Assembly (NCBI GenBank): GCA_019925095.2
Contig: CM034406.1
Coordinates: 14,170,388 to 14,234,387, forward strand
Length of the DNA: 64,000 nt
Source of the DNA: Dendrolimus kikuchii
Taxonomy: Eukaryota > Arthropoda > Insecta > Lepidoptera > Lasiocampidae
Direction: 5' to 3'
Within the stretch, counting starts at the first letter, position 1; every line of letters starts with the position of its first letter. The notes below the pieces were generated by a model, which saw only the letters and a list, made by a program, of their open reading frames with translations, did no database searches and was not told the origin of the DNA. Below, in pieces: positions 55,900 through 64,000 of this stretch. Position numbers and translations under genes: made by a program.

Positions 55900-56940
55900 T
55901 GTTTTATATTGGTTTCTTAATTGTTCTTTATTTACTTAGACTATAATTTGTATACATACATAAATCTTATCGACTATGTCATGTGTACATGTTGTATATT
56001 CTATACCTTTTCCAAGCATTTATTTTACTTTTGATCTGTTATTAATGTCCTCATGCTAACGAGATACCGACTTGATTTGTTATAAAAATCGACTTCGTAT
56101 ATATAAATAAGTTTTAGTCACTTTAACATATCTAATAATTATACAGTTTTGCTAAAATACTATATCGTGTAACAAATATAATCGCGTTTCAATGAAAACG
56201 TTTTACATATATTAAATAAGCAAAATACAACAGCATTTATAATAATAATTGCTGTATTGTTTTTCTTTAAAGTAGAACATTTATTATTTTCAAATCAATT
56301 ATTACTTTCGACGTATGTACGTATAGTGTCAATGGTTTAATATTCTGTGAATCGCCTGGTGTCACAGATCTCCATCAATGAGAAACAGACGCCACCAGGT
56401 AAATAATTAGCCAGTTCTTACAGGTGACAAACCTTAAGGCAGCTCGTGTGATTTCTTCTAAACAAGAAAGTAGGTATTAATCAACTCGCAGTATGGTGCT
56501 CAGAGTCATCGGCGTCTTTCTGCAAATATCTAAAGAGTTTAAAAGAAACTACTCTACTACTACTACTCTAAAAACTAATGCATAAAGATGCATCAGTTCT
56601 TAGAGTAGAACATTTCTGTAGATAGAACCAAAGGTTACGATAAAGTATCGTCCCGAAATTCTATCGTATATATGCTCGGTTTCTATAATCAACTAAATTT
56701 GAGTTTATATCTATATTGTTATGCAGAGATCATAAACGCTTATTTGATCGTTTGCTAAGTAAAATAAGTAAGCGCACATAATTTCCTACACACAGCCCGT
56801 TTCGGCCAAAAGGAGTAGTACGCATTTTGTTTCGAACTAACTCCGCTTTTTAATATCGTGCCATTGGTTCATCATCTTTGGTGTAAATCAAAACACAAAA
56901 TATTAAGCAAGCAGTCTGCTGTTATAGAAATTTTTTTGTC
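55900..56940. other. Sequence upstream of the unknown exon, no gene seen
   Basis: AT-rich. An imperfect 21-bp hairpin lies near 56567-56608. No further exon could be supported. Confidence 0.45.
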
Positions 56941-56945
56941 AACAG

Positions 56946-57049
56946 ACCCGACAAACAAGTAGTAGTGGTGGCGAGCCAGGTCCTCCGGACGAGTCTTCTC
57001 GTCCTGCCAGCAGAGAACCACCGATAGTTGCGTTGAGTCCTTCAGAAAG
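56946..57049 (+). CDS. Internal exon of an unrecognised Ser/Pro-rich host gene
   Basis: The exon is preceded by a pyrimidine-rich acceptor (TTTTTTTGTCAACAG) and followed by a perfect GTAAGT donor. Only one of three frames is open. It reads TRQTSSSGGEPGPPDE, then SSRPASREPPIVALSPSE, and leaves two bases (AG). The composition suggests a disordered, possibly phosphorylated region. It joins in frame to the exon at 63885. I do not recognise the protein. The start of the gene was not found to the left, and the very long introns suggest a large gene. Confidence 0.78.
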
Positions 57050-57536
57050 GTAAGTTAATCCAAGGTCCCTGTAACAAAACAAAAAAAAATTAATAGTTAT
57101 TTGGTTTTCTTTTCCTTATACTTTTAGGACTTTTGCTACACTTTGCTTAAACTAAATATACAATAAATTATATTTTAAATTCAAATACTTAAATACCTAA
57201 CAAACTAACCTGTTTTGAGGCTGGCACGGCCAAAATTCCTACAAAAACGTCTACATCAAAACGATTCCAATACCTCATCAGTAATTTCTCTTTAATTTTT
57301 ATTTTTGCTGCATTCAATCAGAAGATAATAGACATCCTCAACAGTCCCCCATCCCCCATAGTACCTAAACAGTCCAACAAAACAGAAGGGAACAGTCAGT
57401 AAAAAGTTGAGAATTAATCTTTGGTGATAAAAAGTCATAGTTATTTGTTGTTTCGTTTATACATTTAATGAAGCTACGAAATTATCTTATACTTATATAC
57501 GGTGGATGTCTCACGTGACCAAAAGACTGGTTTATA

Positions 57537-57642
57537 CCTCGCACAGCGCATCAGCATTGCCATTCAGACAGGCAATGTGGCCAGTCTTTTGGGCACGTTT
57601 CCGACTGAGAGTGGTCTAGAACTAGATTTTATACTTTAATTT
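57537..57642 (+). pseudogene. C-terminus of the same repeat-encoded domain
   Basis: The plus strand reads RISIAIQTGNVASLLGTF up to a TAA at about 57640. This is the usual end of the protein family whose middle is at 18.5 kb. Confidence 0.5.
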
Positions 57643-57803
57643 TAGTTTGTACACCTCAGTTTATTCTTTGACATTCATTTACTCTATAGTTTAATTTATA
57701 AGTTAATTTATTTTTAGTATTTAATTATATGTTTTAAGTTAGTTTTAGTTTGATATTAATTGTTATTTTAAGAATATTAATTATTTGTCTGTTCCTCTTA
57801 TAC

Positions 57804-58282
57804 TCTATATACATATAATAAAATTGTAGAGGTACAATTTCTGTACAATGAAAAAAAATGCTAAAAACCGAGTCAGGGGATGTATAAAGTGAAATGGAAC
57901 TAATTTAGATTTTTTCAAATTTTTTGTTTCTCTATTTGTACCGGCTAATCTCCGAAACGACTGGACCAATTTAAATGAAATTTTGTATGGTGGTAGCTTA
58001 TATCCCTGGTCAACATATTGGATACTTTTGATCCGGAAAAATTAAAGAGTTCCCGTGGGATAGTTAAAAAAACTTTAATTACTTAAACAGCCTATTATAC
58101 AACTTGTGCACATAATTAAGTATTGATATTGCTGGTATCATAATCATACAATAAAACAATTTATACACTAAAAACAATTGGGTTATATATCATCACGCTA
58201 AGACCCATAGGAGCGGAGCACCAATGAAGAATGTGTTAAAATCGAACTTTTCCACGCGGACGAAGTCGCGGGCAGAAGCTAG
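57804..58282 (+). mobile_element. Non-autonomous Helitron, 479 bp, other family
   Basis: It starts TCTATATACATATAATAAAA and ends GCAGAAGCTAG followed by T. The 5' neighbour is C, not A. It ends 18 bp before the next Helitron begins. It shares most of its length with the element at 41007-41333 but carries about 150 bp of extra internal sequence. Confidence 0.75.
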
Positions 58283-58300
58283 TTATTTAATATGTAATTA

Positions 58301-58838
58301 TCTATATATATAAAAATGAATCCCTATTTCCCTTGGTCACGCCATCACGTGTGAACGGCTGGACCATTTTCGCTAATTCTTTTTTTGTTGTGTTTGTTAT
58401 GGTCAGGAGCAGGTTCTTATGAAAGAAAAAAATAAGAAAATTGCGCGGAAAATTAGAAATGTTTAAAAATACTTAACCATCATATAAAAATATTTCTAAT
58501 CTAACCTTAGCGCTTTGGACAATATAAACTTTTTTAATGTAACCTTATGACGTTTGACATAGAATTCACAGAATGCGTGCTGCAAATATCGTCAAAGCAC
58601 ATGTAAAAAAACTGAATATCATTTAAAACAGATACTTCGGTCGGAGTTATTTTATTGATACATGTAAAATAATTAATTTAGCTGTAGTCGGGTTCCAATA
58701 TTTAGGTGAAATTATTTTTGTGTGTGTTCATGTGGGTCCCGGGATGGTATAGATTCAAATTTGAACCAGGTAGATGCTGCAATCAGGTTCTAGATTTTTC
58801 TTTCTAAGGGCAGGACAATGTCTGCCGGGTACACCTAG
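58301..58838 (+). mobile_element. Non-autonomous Helitron, complete, 538 bp
   Basis: It starts TCTATATATA and ends CTAG. The base before is A and the base after is T, as expected for Helitron insertion between A and T. A hairpin (GGCAG at 58809-58813 with CTGCC at 58822-58826) lies 9 bp before the terminus. No protein-coding frame. Confidence 0.88.
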
Positions 58839-59783
58839 TTATATATATTATTGAATGTTTCATTTAACTTTGAATTTTATTTATTATCTGACACAACACG
58901 GATCTACAAAAAAAAAAAATGTGTGTGCTGGGTGTCAGGCTATTATTTTCTGGCGTATTTTTTTCCGCTGAACTCGAATCTGAAGTGCGATTGATTGCAA
59001 TTAGCAAATAATCGAGAAAACCCCAAAAAACCGATAAAAATCGCGATTCTTTTTTCGATCGGGCGACCGATTTACCTATAATCACTAAGACCATATTTTG
59101 ACTCCTAAGACTAGGCCACCGTTATCAATGCATAAAATGCCCAGATGCGTCGTAACAACAAGTTACATGCAGAGCCGTAAATAGCCTTTTAAGCGCCCTA
59201 TGCGAGCTTTTATAACTGCGCCCTTGTTTTGTTTAGATATTATAGGTACCCTAGCTAGAGCAATGCTATGTATAGGTCTGCTTTATTTCAATCAGGGTGA
59301 TAAAATAACGCACAAGGATCTTGGTGTTGGTGGACCAATTATCTAATATTTTGGAAACAAAAAAATGAGCCCGATGTTTTGTCTAATTTAACAGACGTTT
59401 TTGATGATACTGGCATGTAGGTACGTATGTATTGGAATCGAGCACTAGGGGCGCAGCGGTAATTTATCAGGAGCAAGCCGAAAAAATAATAGTCTTGCCT
59501 GGTCTGGCGTCCCCCAGAATTTACGCCATGTGCCTGGGCACCGGTGGCCCCGCCCTATTTACGGCACTGGTTACATTTTTATTTATTTTATATTCAAACA
59601 AAATTCAACATATTTATTTATTTTATAATTTGGGTACAACTATAACGATAATTAAGAGGAAGACGATTAAGGTGGTAAATGATTGGGCGAAGGTAAAAGA
59701 TGAGAGAAAGAATTTGTATAACTCTCAGCTGTATATACATTTAAATTCGGACTCCGTACCTGCATGGCTATTTTTTTATCCGG

Positions 59784-60060
59784 GCAGGAATGGAGAAAGA
59801 ATACAATTTCCCGTGGCCGGGCGGGCTGTCCTAAGAGGCGACAAAACAATCAACAGCCAGGTGGTAACTTGGTACGGTATTTGCTCATCTGACAACAACC
59901 TTGAGTTGTGTTCCGGCATTAGTAGTCAGGTTCCAGTGTCCTTTAAGAGAGCAGCAGCGCATTTGTAGCACCTATGATCTTGCAAATGTCCATAGACGAT
60001 GGTAACCACTTTCCATCAGGTGGACCGTCTGCCTGTTTGCTGAACTCGCGGAATAAAAAA
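59784..60060 (-). repeat. 'cagacggccc' repeat, minus strand
   Basis: Reverse-oriented copy. Its end contributes to the 59432-59968 open frame, which is therefore not a gene. Confidence 0.72.
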
Positions 60061-60069
60061 TTTAAAAAA

Positions 60070-61430
60070 CTCGAGAGGAAAATGAATTCGGTATATCTAT
60101 ATCTAAAGTACATGACGCTACATATTAGTGTACTTAATTCATGAAATAATTAAGAATTAGCTTTGGCCGCCATATTAGGGAAGACATTTAATTTAATGTG
60201 CTTATAATTGTAATTTTCTTTTTTGTAATTAAATGTTTTAGCCAATTTTTTTTATTACAAGTGTAAATTATTTTTTAGTGGAAACTTCATTGATATACAT
60301 TATATGTTTTAATTTTGTGTTTTATAATTGAGAATATTAATTATTGTATGTTTCTCAAATAAATTAAATTTTAATTAGTAACCGCATAATCTCTACAAGG
60401 GGACTGATTGGTTCATTAGCTCCCATCTTACACCGTCAATGTTTCGTCATCAAACATGTGCATAGAAGTAAAAACAGGAAACCCCAGTCAAAATCCATAT
60501 CAATAATGTACATTTATAAATAAATTTGTTATTAATAAAACAATCTGCCGGGTAGTTTTAATAAAAAAAAAGTTTGTTCAAAATTATTTTCATCTGTCTG
60601 TTTAAACCATAAACAACATTTTAAGAGGAATAAATTATTCGAAATTCAAAACACATTTCCTCATTCTACAAGACATGTGCGATTTACGTCAATATTGAAC
60701 AAAACTGAGCGATCTATTGTTAAATACGCGTTCATTAATCAGAAAACTAACGATTTAGCTAAAAGCCTTGGATGTAGAATACATCTGAGAACGATTCCTT
60801 TGGATATCGTAAACATTTACACGTAGACATAAACACGAAGATGTAAGGAACGAAGATTTGTGGGCTGTGCATTCTTGAATGCAAAATTGTTGCCGAGTTA
60901 CATCAGCGAACCGCGGTTCTTTAAATCGTTAACAGTTTATATAACAATTAATAATTTCATTAACAAGTTCCAGAAGTAGACTAGTAGGTATCCTTCTTCT
61001 ATATTTCCTACAACACAAACGTAAATTGCTTAGTTTAGGAATATAATTTAGGTATGTAAAAAAATATAATTACAAGCCGATCGAGTAGTTTATTTAATTT
61101 ACAACTGAGCTGCTAAGCAGCCTTTAAGCCATGTCCATTGAGAATTTATTATTATTATGATATCATTAAAAAAACTAATTCCATGTTCCCATAATGAAAT
61201 TAGATTATTAATCCGACCTCCATATCGCTGTTTACAAAGGATACACGATCGCCAAATATGGACTCATCTTCGTTTGTAAACATGAAAATATTATTATGAC
61301 GTCGCTTGTGACGCCTCAATTCAATTAATCGGGACGTAATATTGTTTTGGAATTAAAACAATAGATACAATATATATTTCATTTCTCATAATCTGAAAGT
61401 AAGCTTGGAGTTGCCTGATCACAGGAATGA
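60070..61430. other. Intron of the unknown gene, no gene seen
   Basis: AT-rich, with only a SINE tail at 60990-61060. No coding support. Confidence 0.45.
60990..61060 (+). repeat. SINE tail fragment
   Basis: Only the ACAACACAAACGTAAATTGC and TTAGTTTAGGAATATA part remains. Confidence 0.45.
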
Positions 61431-61579
61431 AAACAGTACTTTTCGTATAATATTTTCTTAAGTTTTCGCGACTTGTATACATAATAAAACTACGTTTTAA
61501 CGGTTTTAAGCGCGGTAATTTTAGTAAATTTAGTACTTTTCGTCCCTGGGAATGGGTCTTCTCTGCTGTCAAAGAATTT

Positions 61580-61885
61580 TATTATTTATTTAGGTTTATG
61601 GCTTGTCAGCTAGGCCTTTAACCTAATTCTTAGATGACACTATAATTTATTCATTTTCTTAAGCCTATATGTAGCTCAGCTGAACTGTATGGTACTGGTT
61701 TATCAACTGATGCCATTCAACAGAGTTCTTGTGACAACTCAGAAGACCACATTTGACTATAATGTACACGTTTCTCACAAAAACACATAATTACTATTCA
61801 AAAACTATCAATATCCTACAACTACTGTTCATTTTAGAGTAATTTTACACATTTTTAGAAAATAAAACTGCACAGCACATTTCCT
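61580..61885 (+). repeat. Dispersed repeat A, copy 3
   Basis: It shares GCTAGGCCTTTAACC, AGAGTTCTTGTGACAACTC and AAAATAAAACTGCACAGCAC with the copies near 5.1-5.4 kb. Confidence 0.65.
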
Positions 61886-62394
61886 TTAAGTTGCCGCCTC
61901 CTCAAAGAATTTAAATACTATGCGAACTATAGATAATACATGCGACTTATGTCTTAACTTTGTTACAGCCCTCATTGAATCGCGGCATAAATTGTAATGA
62001 AAACACATCAACAACTTTGTAACCTCATTTTATACCTATAAATTATTTTCCACTAAATTATTATTTAATTTAGATGAACTAAATATTTACTATCATGTGA
62101 CAAAAAAAAAATACTGGCTGGCTGGAATGCCGCAGAAAAAGAAATTTACTTGAAATTTTATACGTGACGTATTAAATGAGTTCATCAGATTTAGAAATGG
62201 ATATAACGCCCGATTTCATTAGAGAAGTAGTTGCTAGTTTAACTAATCAGTTTTCTTTACTTACCTCATGATCAAAATGAAAACCTCGGGTGAAAGGCCT
62301 ATTTAGGTACTGGTACTATTAGCGCCCTCACTACGCTCGTGCGCCAAACCATTTCGTACCTTTTCACCTCTTGTGTAACAATCTACTATATAGA

Positions 62395-62640
62395 CCGTGT
62401 TATACCCGCATCAATTTTCGTGTCCGTGACATATCGGGTAAACTGAAAATAGGTATATCGCCTGCACTGCTGGTGCCGCCACGATTGCCGGAAACAGACT
62501 GGTTAAGAGTTAATGTCCTAAAGTCCGTACCATGTGTGCCAATATTAAATAAGCTATGCCTAAGGCCGTGCGAAGTGGAAAAGAAAAAATAGAAAAAGGT
62601 ATCTCGGGTTTCGAAGCGGACAACTGGTTGACAATGATGA
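62395..62640 (+). pseudogene. Degenerate fragment related to 52.8-53.35 kb
   Basis: It shares the blocks TCCGTGACATA.C.GG.AAACTG, GCCGCCACG.TTG and TCGAAGCG with 53.05-53.32 kb, in the same order. No usable frame. Confidence 0.45.
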
Positions 62641-62691
62641 ACGTACATAGTACAGACGTAAAACTTGTTTATTTTTTGACTTAAGTCTTTT

Positions 62692-62748
62692 AACGTCTAA
62701 AAGTAATAAAAGAATTATATTATAATTCTTTTATTACTTTTAGACGTT
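62692..62748. repeat. Perfect 57-bp palindrome (28-bp arms, 1-base centre)
   Basis: The bases 62692-62719 are the exact reverse complement of 62721-62748, around the single T at 62720. All 28 pairs were checked by eye. Confidence 0.9.
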
Positions 62749-63249
62749 TATATTATAATTATAGAATTAGAAGTTTTTCAAAGGTACCTACGGGAAGGCT
62801 TCGAAGTGTGTAATTTTTGCTTCTAAGAACGCTGCGTAATGGAGACATATTATTGGTATTAAATTGATAACTAAATTATTTAGCTTTGTATGTACAATTA
62901 CAATGACATGGCTATAATTTGTTTTTGTAAAAACCTTCGCCTACTTTTTTGTCTGAACGATTGTTATTTGTAATATCTCTCTTATATAGTATTAACCCAA
63001 TAGTTGCTAATACATTTTGGAATAATACCAAATATTACGAGAATGTGTAAATTTATATTGGTAAACTAATAATAATGGGTTCATGTGTGGGAGAATTTGT
63101 TAGTTCAAAGTTTACAGTATCAATATTTACGTTTCGGTTTGATTAGAGCATTTGGAACATAATGTTCTAATAATGTTTTTACGAGAATAACTCTATAGAT
63201 CTTTGAGAACGAGCGTATTCATTTATACTTTTATTAAATAAGATTATAA

Positions 63250-63470
63250 CTAGCTGCACCCCACTTCGTTTGCTCGGGACTTGAGCGTTATAGTCGTACG
63301 TTTTGAACTGTGCGAGAAATTGAAATGAGATATAAATGCAAATCTAATTTTCAATGAAATCCAGCCATTTTGAAGCCTATTCGAGACAAACTTTCAGACA
63401 GTCTGTGGGACAATAATAATCCCAAAAACGGTAATTTATGATTAGGCACCTTACTCATAGACAACGAAGC
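63250..63470 (-). mobile_element. Helitron-like fragment, 3' end CTAG|T
   Basis: The minus strand ends GTGGGGTGCAGCTAG|T, as at 40470. The other end could not be placed. Confidence 0.5.
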
Positions 63471-63489
63471 CTACGCTCAAGATTTTATT

Positions 63490-63780
63490 TATGCTCGATA
63501 AAGTACAACGATATGGGCATTTAATGAGGACGAATAAAAGTCACGCGACAAAAAGAATGTTAAACTGGAAGCTTCATGGTTATAAATGCAAAGGTAGACC
63601 AAAAAAATAGATGGTTGGATTGTGTGAACGATAACATCATGATTTGTGGTGCGAATGAGGACGTATGCCAGAATAGACGAATATGGAAGGGAAAAAGATA
63701 TTTTGCCGACATAAAATAATTGGGAGATGGTAAAAGAATAGGGAGAGTCGATAAAACACAAAAGAATTATACAGAATACT
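63490..63780 (+). pseudogene. LINE C-terminal relic, partner of 11.4 kb
   Basis: This is the plus-strand counterpart of the 11.4-kb relic, with a stop after CKGRPKK. It lies 100 bp before the exon at 63885, inside the intron of the unknown gene. Confidence 0.55.
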
Positions 63781-63884
63781 AAATGATATTGATTAAAGGT
63801 TTACTCAAGTTTTCTTCATTGTATTATTTTTATAAAAAAAAAATAACAGTTATAGATACTTCTCTATTTTAACTTTGATTTCAG

Positions 63885-64000
63885 CAGCCAATTGTCCGAG
63901 AGATCCGTTTCCTCTGGTAGACCTCAGCGTCAGGTGACGTTCTTAAAGCCAGCAGCCGACACGAACTTGGACAGAAAGGCGTCTATTGTTGATGAGAATA
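63885..64000 (+). CDS. Next exon of the same unrecognised gene, cut by the window end
   Basis: After TTTGATTTCAG the frame set by the previous exon stays open to the window edge: SQLSERSVSSGRPQRQVTF, then LKPAADTNLDRKASIVDEN. The two carried-over bases plus C give Ser. The acceptor is CAGCAG, so a second AG three bases later could also be used. RKAS fits a basophilic kinase site by sequence. Function unknown. The exon continues beyond the window. Confidence 0.78.

Noticed and set aside
59432..59968. 178-codon plus-strand frame starting MESSTRGAAVIY
   Set aside because: The C-terminal half is the antisense of the 'cagacggccc' repeat and the N-terminal half is low-complexity intergenic DNA.

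Overview
This is about 64 kb of AT-rich, intron- and transposon-dominated animal nuclear DNA. The host is most likely a moth or butterfly. The sequence evidence is an insect-type cytosolic fatty-acid/retinoid-binding protein gene, many short Helitrons with TC...CTAG or CTAA ends, tRNA-derived SINEs, and RTE-, CR1- and R1-type non-LTR retrotransposons of the kinds common in Lepidoptera. There is no sign of prokaryotic or organelle DNA, and I saw no free-standing tRNA, rRNA or CRISPR.

Host genes. (1) A complete fatty-acid-binding protein (FABP/CRABP-type) gene lies on the minus strand. Its coding exons are at 32808-32877, 9639-9805, 8080-8190 and 5884-5934, giving 132 residues. A tandem AATAAA signal lies about 245 bp after the stop. 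A second ATG-containing first exon (10323-10395), in the same splice phase and encoding a related but different N-terminus, sits only 517 bp before exon 2. The locus therefore looks able to make two isoforms from a distal and a proximal promoter. (2) Two plus-strand internal exons, 56946-57049 and 63885 to beyond the window edge, join in frame into a Ser/Pro-rich segment of a gene I cannot name. Its 3' part is outside the window and its 5' part was not found. (3) A possible minus-strand 5' noncoding exon or promoter lies near 1463-1860.

Layout. 0-6 kb: degenerate Helitrons, an RTE stub with a 12-bp target-site duplication, repeats, and the FABP 3' end. 6-10.4 kb: FABP exons 4, 3, 2 and the alternative exon 1. 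10.4-32.8 kb: the 23-kb FABP intron 1, holding a CR1-like element (15.5-17.8 kb), SINEs, Helitrons and a palindromic MITE. 33-40 kb: a second CR1 copy, two R1-clade 3' ends in direct order, and a TIR MITE. 40.4-49.5 kb: two Helitrons, a truncated SINE, an antisense R1-clade fragment, then a GC-rich R1-clade retrotransposon with both ORFs open. 49.5-56.9 kb: an AT microsatellite and three RTE copies. 57-64 kb: the intron of the unknown gene, with two back-to-back Helitrons, a perfect 57-bp palindrome and repeat fragments.

Most long open reading frames here are transposon ORFs. Only the FABP exons and the two right-hand exons look like host coding sequence. Family names of repeats rest on recognisable protein motifs or end structures, not on database searches.
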